From assembly GCF_004123905.1 (NCBI RefSeq), contig NZ_MZXW01000029.1:18576-82575 (forward strand): a DNA stretch of 64,000 nucleotides. Reading direction: 5' to 3'. The first letter of the stretch is position 1. Each line of letters opens with the position of its first letter. The notes beneath the pieces were generated by a model. That model searched no databases. It was not told the origin of the DNA and saw only the letters and a list, made by a program, of their open reading frames with translations. This DNA comes from Bradyrhizobium betae. Its GTDB lineage: Bacteria; Pseudomonadota; Alphaproteobacteria; Rhizobiales; Xanthobacteraceae. Shown here one piece after another: positions 7,692-16,515 of the stretch. The translations under genes and the position numbers were made by a program.

Positions 7692-8951
7692 TCAGGCGAC
7701 GCGTTCCTCGCGCCTCCCTGATGCCAGGACGATCGCGCCTTCTTTTTCGAGCGCTTCGATCTGCTTCTGGTCGAACCCGTATTCGGCCAGCACCTCGCTC
7801 GTATGCTCACCGTAGACCGGCGCGCCCGTGCGCACTTTGCCTGGGGTCTCCGAAAACTTGACGGGAAGACCGATCGTCTTGACGGGACCGAGCGTGGAGT
7901 GCTCGACCTCGACGACCATCTCGCGCGCTAGCGTCTGCGGATCGCTCAGCGCCTCCAGCATGTCGTGCACGGGTCCGCATGGCACGCCCTTCTCGTCCAG
8001 CGCCGCCAGCCAATGCGCCCGCGACTTCGTGCGGAAGCGCTCGCTCAGGACGGCTTCGAGCTCCTTCAGATTGGCCATGCGGTCGGCCCCGTTGACGAAG
8101 CGCGGATCGCCGGCGAGTTCGCTGGCGCCGAGCGCCTCCAGCATCAACAGCCAGTGCTTCTTGTTGGCGCCGCCGACCACGAGCCAGCCGTCAGAGGCCT
8201 CGAAGGCCTGATATGGCGCGTTGAGCGGATGGGCCGAGCCCATTGCGCGTGGCGCGGTGCCCGCGGCCAGTGCGATGGTGGACTGCCAGTAGGTCTGCAC
8301 CAGGGCGGCCTCATAGAGCGAGGTCTCGACCCACTGCCCTTCGCCGGTCTTGAGGCGGTGCGTGTAGGCGGCGAGGATGCCCATGCTCGCGAGCAGGCCG
8401 GCGGTGATGTCGGACAGCGGTGGGCCACATTTGACGGGCGGGCCGTCGGGGCGTTCGCCGGTAAAGCTCATGATGCCGCTCATGGCCTGCGCGACGAGGT
8501 CAAATCCCCTGCGGTCCTTGTAGGGACCGGTGCGGCCGAAGCCGGACAGCGAGCAATAGATCAGCGCCGGATGCTGCTTGTGCAGCGCTTCATAGCCGAA
8601 GCCGAGCCGCTCCATGGCGCCCGGCGCAAAATTCTCGACCAGCACGTCGGCGGTCGCGATCAGCCGCCGCAACACCTGCTTGCCGCCGTCGGTCTTGAGG
8701 TCCAGCACGATGCCACGCTTGTTGCGGTTCATCATCAGGAAAGAGGCCGCCTCGTCACCGATCTTCGGCGGCACGGAATGGCGGGTGTCGTCGCCGTTCG
8801 GCGATTTCTCGATCTTGATGACGTCGGCGCCCATGTCGGCGAGCATCAGGGTGCAGGTCGGTCCCGCCATGACATGGGTGAGATCGACGACCTTGAGGCC
8901 GGCGAGCGGGCCTGCGCGGCGGGAGGTGGGTTGCGATCGATCGCTTTGCAT
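7692..8951 (-). CDS. CaiB/BaiF-family (type III) CoA transferase
   Basis: A 419-residue protein with the full family layout: N-terminal L-K-V-V-D-L-T-H-V-M-A-G-P, the A-D-M-G-A-D-V-I-K-I-E motif, N-R-N-K-R-G, and the P-L-S-D-I-T-A-G-L-L-A segment carrying the catalytic Asp that forms the mixed anhydride in formyl-CoA transferase-type enzymes. It would move CoA from a donor thioester to an organic acid in the cytoplasm. Ten bases separate it from the crotonase upstream, and the transporter receptor follows, which suggests activation of the imported acid as the first metabolic step. Confidence 0.93.
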   Translation of the reverse strand: MQSDRSQPTSRRAGPLAGLKVVDLTHVMAGPTCTLMLADMGADVIKIEKSPNGDDTRHSVPPKIGDEAASFLMMNRNKRGIVLDLKTDGGKQVLRRLIATADVLVENFAPGAMERLGFGYEALHKQHPALIYCSLSGFGRTGPYKDRRGFDLVAQAMSGIMSFTGERPDGPPVKCGPPLSDITAGLLASMGILAAYTHRLKTGEGQWVETSLYEAALVQTYWQSTIALAAGTAPRAMGSAHPLNAPYQAFEASDGWLVVGGANKKHWLLMLEALGASELAGDPRFVNGADRMANLKELEAVLSERFRTKSRAHWLAALDEKGVPCGPVHDMLEALSDPQTLAREMVVEVEHSTLGPVKTIGLPVKFSETPGKVRTGAPVYGEHTSEVLAEYGFDQKQIEALEKEGAIVLASGRREERVA

Positions 8952-8960
8952 CGGGGCGTC

Positions 8961-9755
8961 CTATTGGCCGCGCCATTGCGGGGCGCGCTTGTTGAGGAAA
9001 GCATCGAGCCCTTCGCGAAAATCCTGGCTCGTGTAGCACAGCAGGATGAGGTCTTCGCCCTCCTCCCGCGTCAGCCGCCTTTGCAGGCGGGCCACCGCCT
9101 GCTTGGTGGCGGTCAGTGTCAGCGGGGCGTGGCTGGCCAAGAGCCGGGCGACCTCGTCGGCGCGCTTGTCCAGCGCTGCAAGATCATCGACGACCTCGCC
9201 GAGCAGCCCGACACTGGCGGCCTCTGCGGCCTCGACGAGACGCGCAGTGAAAATCAGATCCTTGACGCGCGCCGCACCAATGAGCGCGGTGAGACGGCTG
9301 ACATTGGACATCGACAGGCAATTGCCGAGGGTGCGTGCGATCGGAAAGCCAATCTTCGTGCTTGCCGTGCCGATACGCAGGTCGCAGGCGGCGGCAATCC
9401 CCGCCCCGCCCCCGGTGCAGAACCCGTTGATCGCCGCGATGGTCGGCACCCGACACTGCTCGAGTGTGGTGAGCACCCGGTCGATCCGGTTCTCGTAGTC
9501 GATCGCATCTTGCGGCGTCTTGAACTCGCGGAACTGATTGATGTCGGTGCCCGAGGCGAAGGCTTTGTCGCCGGCCCCGCGCAGCACAAGGACCTTGAGC
9601 GAACGATCGTCGTTGGCCTCTTCGCAAATGGCTGCGAGCCGCTCGTACATGGCGAAAGTGAAAGCGTTGCGGGCCTGCGGGCGGTTGAAGGTGATCCAAC
9701 CGATGCCGTTCCTGCATTCAAAAACGAGGTCTTCCGCCTCTGCAGCCTGGTCCAT
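8961..9755 (-). CDS. Crotonase-superfamily protein (enoyl-CoA hydratase/isomerase-like)
   Basis: A 264-residue single-domain crotonase. The CoA-binding and oxyanion regions are present (S-G-T-D-I-N-Q-F near residue 67 and N-G-F-C-T-G-G-G-A-G-I near residue 110). The two Glu residues that activate water in rat enoyl-CoA hydratase are not obvious: the G-G-G-C-E-L position reads G-G-G-A-G-I, and the later P-E motif reads F-P-I-A-R-T-L-G. A simple hydratase activity is therefore doubtful, and an isomerase, racemase, hydrolase or lyase role is possible. It is the first gene of the minus-strand operon and is divergent from the GntR regulator. Confidence 0.85.
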   Translation of the reverse strand: MDQAAEAEDLVFECRNGIGWITFNRPQARNAFTFAMYERLAAICEEANDDRSLKVLVLRGAGDKAFASGTDINQFREFKTPQDAIDYENRIDRVLTTLEQCRVPTIAAINGFCTGGGAGIAAACDLRIGTASTKIGFPIARTLGNCLSMSNVSRLTALIGAARVKDLIFTARLVEAAEAASVGLLGEVVDDLAALDKRADEVARLLASHAPLTLTATKQAVARLQRRLTREEGEDLILLCYTSQDFREGLDAFLNKRAPQWRGQ

Positions 9756-9780
9756 TTCCTATATTCCCTGTGTTTTTTAC

Positions 9781-9798
9781 ATTTTTGAATGCAAAAAT
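9781..9798. promoter_or_regulatory. Candidate GntR-family operator 1
   Basis: A perfect inverted repeat, ATTTTTG-AATG-CAAAAAT, lies 25 bases upstream of the crotonase start in the divergent spacer. Its core TTTTG-N4-CAAAA recurs at 9845-9858. Spaced T/A-rich dyads like this are typical operators of FCD-type GntR regulators. Binding by the adjacent regulator is inferred. Confidence 0.6.
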
Positions 9799-9844
9799 TT
9801 GGATTTTCAAGCTACAATCTTTGTTCCTTCGCTGATTAATTCGC

Positions 9845-9858
9845 TTTTGAATGCAAAA
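9845..9858. promoter_or_regulatory. Candidate GntR-family operator 2
   Basis: A second copy of the 14-base core (TTTTG, AATG, CAAAA), identical to the core of the first, 13 bases before the GntR start and 62 bases from the first copy. The position suggests autoregulation of the regulator while the first copy controls the catabolic operon. Confidence 0.6.
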
Positions 9859-9871
9859 TAGAGATTGACCC

Positions 9872-10537
9872 ATGCTTCATGAGGAGGTCGTCGGCCGCAT
9901 CCGCGCCATTCTGCTCGACGGCGAAATTCCGCCGGGCGCGCGCATTCCCGAGCGCGAGCTGTGCGAGCGGCTCGAGATCTCGCGCACGCCGCTGCGCGAG
10001 GCGCTCAAGGTACTCGCCGCCGAGGGCCTCGTGCAGCTCCTGCCCCACCGCGGCTCGCGCGCGGCAAAGCTGACCGACAAGGACATGCGCGACCTCTTTG
10101 AGGTCTGCCAGGGTCTGGAGGCGCTGGCCGGCGAACTCGCCTGCGAGCGCATCACCGACGTCGAGATCGGCGCCATCGCCGCCGCGCATGAGGAGATGGT
10201 GCGGCACTATCGCGACGGCGATCTGATCCAGTACTACCGCGGCAACCGCGCCATTCACGAAGGCATCGTCGCAGCCGCCGGCAATCCCGCGCTGACTGGG
10301 CTCTACGCCTCCGTGACCGCGCGCATCCGCCGCGCGCGCTACGTGACGCCGATGACGCCGCAGCGCTGGGCGTTCGCCGTCAGCGAGCACGAAGCGATCC
10401 TCAACGCGCTGCAGCGGCGCGACGGCGCCGGCCTGTCGCACATCCTGCGTGCGCATCTGCGCCACAAGCGCGAAGAGGTTTTGCAGGCAGGCTTTGCGGA
10501 GGCGGAAGCAAACGACCTCGCACTGCGGATCGCGTGA
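9872..10537 (+). CDS. GntR-family transcriptional regulator (FCD subfamily)
   Basis: A 221-residue cytoplasmic regulator. The N-terminal winged helix-turn-helix reads P-E-R-E-L-C-E-R-L-E-I-S-R-T-P-L-R-E-A-L, a near-canonical GntR recognition region, followed by the wing G-L-V-Q-L-L-P-H-R-G-S. The rest (residues 75-215) is a helical FCD ligand-binding domain with candidate metal ligands in the C-terminal H-E-A-I and L-R-A-H-L-R-H segments. It is divergent from the crotonase-CoA transferase-transporter operon, with two identical palindromes between them, so it very likely controls that operon in response to the acid or its CoA ester. Confidence 0.9.
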   Translation: MLHEEVVGRIRAILLDGEIPPGARIPERELCERLEISRTPLREALKVLAAEGLVQLLPHRGSRAAKLTDKDMRDLFEVCQGLEALAGELACERITDVEIGAIAAAHEEMVRHYRDGDLIQYYRGNRAIHEGIVAAAGNPALTGLYASVTARIRRARYVTPMTPQRWAFAVSEHEAILNALQRRDGAGLSHILRAHLRHKREEVLQAGFAEAEANDLALRIA

Positions 10538-10799
10538 GATTGCGGACGACCGCTGTCAGCGCAGCTCGAAGTTCGTGCAGTGGAATACGCGCGTCGTGAC
10601 GTAAGCGCGACTGCACATCATGGTGTCAGCGAACACAATCGTGACACAATCATCGATTGTTTTCGACGTAACCTGCAAGTCGAAAACCAATTCCACTTGC
10701 GAGCTTGTCTGAACCGGCGCAGCATCGCTGCGCAGGCCTCAGGGCCGAATATCACGCGCGAAAAATCGTGCGGATCAAAACAGAAAATGGAGGAAACGC

Positions 10800-11771
10800 A
10801 TGACGCTCAATGTCTCACGTCGATCCCTGCTCTCGCTTGGCGCAGGATTCGGCGCCAGCGCAATGCTCGGCAGCAGTGCGCTCGCACGCGCGCCCAAGCT
10901 CGGCACCCAGACGCCCTACTGGCACCGCTTCGTTCTCGGCGATGCCGAAGTCACCATCGTGTCCGACGGCCCGCTTCCGCTTGGCGATCCCTCCGGCACC
11001 TTCACCGGCGTTCCCAAGGAAGAAGTGAAGAAGATGCTCGCCGACAATTTCCTGTCGCCGGACAATGTCGTGCTCGAGCAGAACTCGCCGATCGTGAACA
11101 CCGGCGACAAGCTGATCCTGTTCGACACCGGCATGGGCACCTCCAAGATGTTCGGCCCGACCACCGGCCGGCAGCAGAAGAGCATGACCGAAGCCGGCAT
11201 CAAGCGGGAGGACATCGACGCCGTGGTCTGCTCGCATGCCCATATCGACCACATCGGGGGCATCGTGGACGACGGCGGCAAGCCGCTGTTCCCGAACGCG
11301 CAGATCTACATCTCCCAGACCGATTTCGACTTCTGGACCGACGAAGGCAAGCTGGGCAGCCCGGCCAAGGATTTTGTGGTTCACGCCCGCAAGAACCTGC
11401 TGCCGGTCCGCGACCGCATCAAGTTCTTCAAGGATGGAGAGGAATTCCTGCCCGGCGTGCAGGCAATCGCGGCGCCCGGTCACACCGTCGGCCACACCAT
11501 CTTCATGGTCTCGTCAGCCGGCAAGTCGTTCGCCTTCCTCGGCGATCTCTCGCACCATGCCGTGCTGCTGCTGGAGCGCCCCCGGATGGAATTCTCCTAC
11601 GACACAGACCCGAAGCAGGCGGCGGAGTCGCGTGTCAAACTGCTGACCATGCTTGCGGCCAACAAGATTCCGGTGATGTCCTATCACTTTGCCTGGCCGG
11701 GCTACGGCCATGTCGCCAAGGCCGGCGACGGGTTTCACTACTATCCCGAACCGATGCAGATGACGTTGTAG
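10800..11771 (+). CDS. MBL-fold metallo-hydrolase with Tat signal
   Basis: A 323-residue protein. A twin-arginine leader (S-R-R-S-L-L-S-L-G-A-G) with an A-L-A-R-A cleavage region opens the sequence, so the folded enzyme should be exported. The zinc motif is H-A-H-I-D-H-I-G-G (about residue 143), and further ligands are in G-H-T-V-G-H-T and G-D-L-S-H-H. The fold covers lactonases and phosphodiesterases, so the substrate is open. A GGAGG ribosome site precedes the ATG. The 262 bases upstream contain no convincing gene. A longer overlapping frame is a shadow. Confidence 0.9.
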   Translation: MTLNVSRRSLLSLGAGFGASAMLGSSALARAPKLGTQTPYWHRFVLGDAEVTIVSDGPLPLGDPSGTFTGVPKEEVKKMLADNFLSPDNVVLEQNSPIVNTGDKLILFDTGMGTSKMFGPTTGRQQKSMTEAGIKREDIDAVVCSHAHIDHIGGIVDDGGKPLFPNAQIYISQTDFDFWTDEGKLGSPAKDFVVHARKNLLPVRDRIKFFKDGEEFLPGVQAIAAPGHTVGHTIFMVSSAGKSFAFLGDLSHHAVLLLERPRMEFSYDTDPKQAAESRVKLLTMLAANKIPVMSYHFAWPGYGHVAKAGDGFHYYPEPMQMTL

Positions 11772-11835
11772 GCCTCAGGATCAGTCCGGGCGGCCACATG
11801 TGCTGCCCGGACTGCCGGCTCAGCCTGAGCGGCGA

Positions 11836-12555
11836 TCAGCACCCGAGCTTGTCGGCGACCCCGCCAAAATCCTTGGCGACGATGTCCCAATCGCCGGTCG
11901 CTTCGAAATCGATCTTCTGCAGCGGACCGTACTCGGTCGGCCGCGCCACGAAGGCGGTCTTCAGGCCATAGCTCTGCGCGGCCTTCAGGTCGTAATTGTG
12001 CGCGGCGACCATCATCACCTGTTCGGGCTTCAGGCTGAGCAGCCGCGCGGCGCCGAGATAGGTTTCGGGATCGGGCTTGTAGTGCTCGAACAGCTCGGCC
12101 GACATGATGAGGTCCCAGGGGAGGCCTGCAAACTTCGCCATGTTGGTGAGCAGCGCGACGTTGCCGTTCGACAGCGGCGAGATCACGAATTTTGTCTTCA
12201 GCCGCGTGAGCCCCGCGACGCTGTCGGGCCAGGGATTGAGGCGGTGCCAGCCCTTGGTGAGGTGGTCGAGATCGGCTTCGGTGAGACCCTTGATCGCGAA
12301 CTGCGCGACCAGCTTTTCCAGCGAGCGGCGATGTAGATCGTCGAGCATGACGTAGCCGTTCTGCGGGTTCTTGCGCACCTCGTCCATCGAGGCCGAATAG
12401 ACCGCGCGCCAGCCGTCGACCAAGGCGGTCCAGTCGGCGCTGATGCCCCGGCCCTTCCCCCACCACATGAAGTCGGTGATCAGGCTGGTGCGCCAGTCCA
12501 CGACCGTGCCGAACACGTCGAAGACGAGGGCTTTGACGGCGGAGAGATCGGACAT
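11836..12555 (-). CDS. Haloacid dehalogenase type II (HAD superfamily)
   Basis: A 239-residue HAD enzyme. Motif I, L-V-F-D-V-F-G-T-V-V-D-W, supplies the nucleophilic Asp; motif II is P-L-S-N-G-N; the last motif, M-V-A-A-H-N-Y-D-L-K-A-A-Q, is the form seen in L-2-haloacid dehalogenases rather than phosphatases. The family hydrolyses 2-halo acids through an aspartyl ester, though many members have unknown natural substrates. It follows glpX on the same strand after 85 bases that hold a perfect hairpin (12585-12625), so it may be transcribed separately. Confidence 0.86.
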   Translation of the reverse strand: MSDLSAVKALVFDVFGTVVDWRTSLITDFMWWGKGRGISADWTALVDGWRAVYSASMDEVRKNPQNGYVMLDDLHRRSLEKLVAQFAIKGLTEADLDHLTKGWHRLNPWPDSVAGLTRLKTKFVISPLSNGNVALLTNMAKFAGLPWDLIMSAELFEHYKPDPETYLGAARLLSLKPEQVMMVAAHNYDLKAAQSYGLKTAFVARPTEYGPLQKIDFEATGDWDIVAKDFGGVADKLGC

Positions 12556-12584
12556 GGGCGCTTCCCCGAATGTTGTTGTTCTTG

Positions 12585-12625
12585 CTCATTCCGGGATGCG
12601 TCGCGAGACGCAGGCCCGGAATGAG
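12585..12625. repeat. Perfect inverted repeat between glpX and the dehalogenase
   Basis: CTCATTCCGGG at 12585-12595 is the exact complement of CCCGGAATGAG at 12615-12625, with an inner GCGTC/GACGC pair. It resembles short palindromic repeats scattered through Bradyrhizobium intergenic DNA. It could act as a transcript-stabilising stem or weak terminator; there is no T-run. Confidence 0.7.
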
Positions 12626-12640
12626 GTCGCGTGTCGTGAC

Positions 12641-13642
12641 CTAATCCAGATGGAATTTCGCGAGCTCGCGGTGCTCGGCCTTGATGTAGCGCACGGTACC
12701 GGTCACGGAGCGCATCACCACCGTCTCGGTCTCGATCACGCCGTCCTTGCGGAACTTGACGCCGGAGAGCAGCGAGCCCGTGGTAACACCGGTGGCGGCG
12801 AACAGGCAGTCGCCGCGCGCCATGTCCTCGATCCCGTAGATCATCTTGGGATCGTTGACGCCCATCTTGGCGGCGCGCTCGCGCTTCTCGTCGGAGTCGA
12901 GGATCAGGCGGCACTGCATCTGGCCGCCGATGCAGCGCAGCGCCACGGCGGCGAGCACGCCTTCCGGCGCACCGCCGGTGCCGAGATACATGTCGACGCC
13001 GGTATTGTCGGGGTCGGCGCAGTGGATCACGCCGGCAACGTCGCCGTCGGTGATCAGGCGCACGGCCGCGCCCGTCGAGCGCACGCTCTCGATGATGCTG
13101 GCATGGCGCGGACGGTCGAGCACGAGAACGGTGATCCCTTCGGCCTTGACGCCCTTGGCCTTGGCGAGGCGGCGGACGTTGTCGGCAGGGCTCGCATCGA
13201 GATCGACGACGCCCTTGTCATAGCCCGGCCCGATCGCGAGCTTCTGCATATAGACGTCGGGGGCGTGCAGCAACGTGCCGCCGTCGGCCATCGCCATGGT
13301 GGCAATCGAGCCCGGCATGTTCTTGGCGCACAGCGTGGTGCCTTCGAGCGGGTCGACCGCGATGTCGACCTCAGGGCCGGCGTTCATGCCAACCTTCTCG
13401 CCGATGAAGAGCATCGGCGCCTCGTCGCGCTCGCCCTCGCCGATCACGATGGTGCCCTGGATCGGCAGCTTGTTGAGCTCGCGCCGCATGGCGTCCACCG
13501 CGGCCTGGTCGGCCGCCTTCTCCTGCCCGTGCCCGCGCAACCGCGCCGAGGACACCGCCGCCCGCTCCGTCACCCGCACGATCTCCAGCGTGAGGATGCG
13601 CTCGAGCAACGCTTGCGGCGGGACTGAAATATGGGTCGACAT
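12641..13642 (-). CDS. glpX: Class II fructose-1,6-bisphosphatase
   Basis: A 333-residue GlpX-type phosphatase that converts fructose-1,6-bisphosphate to fructose-6-phosphate in gluconeogenesis and, in autotrophs, may also act on sedoheptulose bisphosphate. The metal and phosphate motif D-P-L-E-G-T-T-L-C-A is present near residue 97, with I-G-E-G-E-R-D-E-A-P-M upstream and G-T-G-G-A-P-E-G-V-L-A-A further on, all characteristic of the family. Length is normal. It follows hom after 92 bases on the same strand. Confidence 0.96.
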   Translation of the reverse strand: MSTHISVPPQALLERILTLEIVRVTERAAVSSARLRGHGQEKAADQAAVDAMRRELNKLPIQGTIVIGEGERDEAPMLFIGEKVGMNAGPEVDIAVDPLEGTTLCAKNMPGSIATMAMADGGTLLHAPDVYMQKLAIGPGYDKGVVDLDASPADNVRRLAKAKGVKAEGITVLVLDRPRHASIIESVRSTGAAVRLITDGDVAGVIHCADPDNTGVDMYLGTGGAPEGVLAAVALRCIGGQMQCRLILDSDEKRERAAKMGVNDPKMIYGIEDMARGDCLFAATGVTTGSLLSGVKFRKDGVIETETVVMRSVTGTVRYIKAEHRELAKFHLD

Positions 13643-13734
13643 CGGCTAACTCCTTCGAAACAGTTTGGGACGGACATCTCCGTCCGCATCAACTCGTAAC
13701 ACCCACAGTTCGTTCGAACCGTGTCATTGCATGC

Positions 13735-15051
13735 TCAGTTCTTCTCGATCCTGATGACCTGCGGCCGTCCGCTGATCACTTTGTCCTTCTGCACGGCGGC
13801 GAGCGCGCGGCGCACCGCGTCCTCGTGCGTGGCATAGGTGATCAGGATCACGGGCACGGGCACCGCCTTGCCATCTGCGGGCGCAGCGCCGCCATTGGGA
13901 TGACGCTGCACGATCGACTCGATCGAAATCTTCTGCTCGGCGAGCCGGGTCGCGATCCGAGCCGCGGTGCCCGGGAAATCGCGCGCCAGGAGGCGGATGT
14001 AGTAGCCGCCTTCATGCCGCTCCATCGGCGCCTTCTTGGTGTCGCGCAGATGCGAGATCGGCCGACCGAACGGATTGGCGCGGATGCCGCGCGCAACATC
14101 CGCAATGTCGGCGACGACGGCGGATGCGGTTGCAGCACCGCCGGCGCCGGGACCGACCAGCGTGATCGGCGGGATGCCCTCGCCATCGATCGTGACCGCA
14201 TTGGTGACACCCATCACCTGCGCGATCGAGGAGGATTTTGGAACCATGGTCGGATGCACGCGCTGCTCGATGCCCTTGGCGGTGCGCACGGCAACGCCGA
14301 GCAGCTTGAGCCGGTAACCGAGATCGTCAGCGGCGCGCAGATCTTCCGGCGCGATGGAGGAGATACCTTCGACATACACCGCGCTTTGAGCAACTTTCGT
14401 GCCGAAAGCGAGGCTGGCGAGAATGGCCAGCTTTTGCGCCGTGTCGTGGCCGTCGACGTCGAAGGACGGGTTGGCCTCGGCATAGCCGAGCCGCTGCGCA
14501 TCCTTGAGGCATTCGGCGAAGGACAGGCCCTCCTGCTCCATCCGGGTCAGGATGTAATTGCAGGTGCCGTTGAGGATGCCGTAGACGCGGTTGATGCCGG
14601 TTCCGGCAAGGCCTTCGCGTAACGTCTTGATGACAGGGATCGCCGCACCGACCGCTGCCTCGAAATTCAGCGCGCCGCCGTGCTTTTCGGCGGCCTTTGC
14701 AAGCTTCAAACCGTGCTTGGCCAGCAGCGCCTTATTGGCGGTGACGACCGATTTGCCGCCGTTGAGCGCGGCTTCGACCGCCGACAACGCGGGATCGCCG
14801 GCGCCGCCCATCAGCTCGACGAAGCAGTCGACCTCGGGATGCGTGGCCAGCACCATCGGGTCCTTCACCCATTCGACGCCGCGCAGATCGATGCTGCGCT
14901 TCTTGGCCTTCGAGCGCGCGGTGACGGCGACGACGCGAATGCCGCGACCGCTGCGGCCAGCGAGCACGCGGGCCTGCGTTTCAATCAAACGGACGACTTC
15001 GGCACCCACGGTGCCGAGCCCCGCTATGCCCACTTTCAGGGGTGCAACCAT
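13735..15051 (-). CDS. hom: Homoserine dehydrogenase
   Basis: A 438-residue enzyme reducing aspartate semialdehyde to homoserine, on the path to threonine and methionine. The N-terminal Rossmann motif G-I-A-G-L-G-T-V-G-A-E-V is intact, the catalytic domain carries N-G-T-C-N-Y-I-L-T-R-M and G-Y-A-E-A-N-P-S-F-D-V-D-G-x-D, and a C-terminal ACT-type domain (roughly residues 350-430) offers feedback regulation by threonine. The aminotransferase gene ends 28 bases upstream, so aminotransferase and hom are probably cotranscribed, with glpX behind. Confidence 0.96.
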   Translation of the reverse strand: MVAPLKVGIAGLGTVGAEVVRLIETQARVLAGRSGRGIRVVAVTARSKAKKRSIDLRGVEWVKDPMVLATHPEVDCFVELMGGAGDPALSAVEAALNGGKSVVTANKALLAKHGLKLAKAAEKHGGALNFEAAVGAAIPVIKTLREGLAGTGINRVYGILNGTCNYILTRMEQEGLSFAECLKDAQRLGYAEANPSFDVDGHDTAQKLAILASLAFGTKVAQSAVYVEGISSIAPEDLRAADDLGYRLKLLGVAVRTAKGIEQRVHPTMVPKSSSIAQVMGVTNAVTIDGEGIPPITLVGPGAGGAATASAVVADIADVARGIRANPFGRPISHLRDTKKAPMERHEGGYYIRLLARDFPGTAARIATRLAEQKISIESIVQRHPNGGAAPADGKAVPVPVILITYATHEDAVRRALAAVQKDKVISGRPQVIRIEKN

Positions 15052-15079
15052 GATGCTTTAGTGAACCTGCAGAAGAGAA

Positions 15080-16300
15080 TTAGCGCCGGTTGGCGAGCGG
15101 AACGACGTTGTGCAACGTTTCGATGCCGCTTTCAAGGAAGCGGCGCACGCCGCGCGCGGCTTGCCTGATCCGTTGCTCGTTTTCCACCATGGCGATGCGG
15201 ACATATCCTTCGCCATGCTCGCCGAAGCCGACGCCAGGCGACACCGCGACACCGGATTTTTCCACCATCAGGGTCGCGAACTGCATGCTGCCGACGCTGC
15301 GAAAGGCCTCCGGCAGCGGCACCCAGGCGAACATCGAGGCTTCCGGCGGCGGGATCTCCCAGCCGGCCCGGCCGAACGATTCCACCAGCGCGTCGCGGCG
15401 CTTGCGATAGGTGTCGCGCATCTCCTTGATGCAATCGTCGGGCCCGTTCAGCGCCGCGGTCGCGGCGACCTGAACCGGCGTGAAGGCGCCGTAGTCGAGA
15501 TAGGATTTGACGCGGGCGAGTGCCGCGATCACGCGGTCGTTGCCGACGGCAAAGCCCATGCGCCAGCCGGCCATCGAATAGGTCTTCGACATCGAGGTGA
15601 ACTCGACGGTGACATCGATCGCGCCGGGCACCTGGAGCACCGAGGGCGGCGGGTTGTTCTCGTCGAAATAGACCTCGGCATAAGCGAGATCGGACAGGAT
15701 CAGGATCTCGTGCTTCTTCGCAAACGCGACGAGGTCCTTGTAGAAGTCGAGGCTCGCGACATAGGCGGTCGGGTTCGAGGGGTAGCAGACGACCAGCGCG
15801 AGCGGCTTCGGGATCGAATGCACGATCGCCCGCTCCGCCGCCTCGAAGAACTCCGGCGTCGGCTCCGAGGGGACCGAGCGGATCACACCGCCTGCCATCA
15901 AAAAGCCGAAGGCGTGAATCGGGTAGCTCGGGTTCGGACAGAGGATGACGTCGCCCGGCGCGGTGATCGCCTGGGCCACGTTGGCAAAGCCCTCCTTGGA
16001 GCCGAGCGTCGCCACAACTTGGGTGTCGGGGTTGAGCTTCACCCCGAAGCGGCGCTCGTAATAGGCGGCCTGGGCCCGGCGTAGGCCAGGGATACCGCGG
16101 GAGGCCGAGTAGCGATCTGTTCGCGGCTTGCCGAGGGTCTCCTTCAGCTTCTCCAGCACATGCGCCGGCGCCGGCAGGTCCGGATTGCCCATGCCGAGGT
16201 CGATGATGTCGGCGCCGGCATTCCGCGCGGCTGCCTTGGCCCGATTGACCTGCTCGAACACGTAAGGCGGAAGGCGGCGGATGCGGTAAAAATCGTCCAT
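15080..16300 (-). CDS. Class I/II PLP aminotransferase (AlaC / LL-diaminopimelate aminotransferase type)
   Basis: A 406-residue fold-type I aminotransferase. The PLP lysine motif S-M-S-K-T-Y-S-M-A-G-W-R-M is present, along with N-P-S-Y-P-I-H and C-Y-P-S-N-P-T-A. Sequence style matches enzymes annotated as alanine or LL-diaminopimelate aminotransferase next to hom in rhizobia. The start is placed at the ATG at 16300 (M-D-D-F-Y-R-I-R-R); extending the frame to 16321 would need a TTG. Its position before hom suggests a role in aspartate-family or alanine synthesis; the exact amino donor is not decidable here. Confidence 0.9.
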   Translation of the reverse strand: MDDFYRIRRLPPYVFEQVNRAKAAARNAGADIIDLGMGNPDLPAPAHVLEKLKETLGKPRTDRYSASRGIPGLRRAQAAYYERRFGVKLNPDTQVVATLGSKEGFANVAQAITAPGDVILCPNPSYPIHAFGFLMAGGVIRSVPSEPTPEFFEAAERAIVHSIPKPLALVVCYPSNPTAYVASLDFYKDLVAFAKKHEILILSDLAYAEVYFDENNPPPSVLQVPGAIDVTVEFTSMSKTYSMAGWRMGFAVGNDRVIAALARVKSYLDYGAFTPVQVAATAALNGPDDCIKEMRDTYRKRRDALVESFGRAGWEIPPPEASMFAWVPLPEAFRSVGSMQFATLMVEKSGVAVSPGVGFGEHGEGYVRIAMVENEQRIRQAARGVRRFLESGIETLHNVVPLANRR

Positions 16301-16515
16301 GGCTCTCTGGGCTCCGGGCAACCGGTCAGGACAGAATCGACAGGCTACGACGCCCGTCTGAAAGGCAACCGCCCCTTGCGCAAAAACCGCTCAAAATCAA
16401 TTACTTGGAGCGCATTTCGGCGACAAGGGCTGAGCACCTTCGCCCTGACTCTCGGCTGAACTGAGGCCTTTTTAGCACGGAGTGGCGAGGGCGCCAGCGA
16501 TTACCTTGCACCGCG

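Noticed and set aside
7965..9788. 607-codon plus-strand frame opposite the CoA transferase and crotonase
   Set aside because: Shadow of two well-identified minus-strand genes.
10580..11971. 463-codon plus-strand frame overlapping the metallo-hydrolase
   Set aside because: The metallo-hydrolase frame has the Tat leader and zinc motifs; this one has Arg/His-rich low-information sequence.
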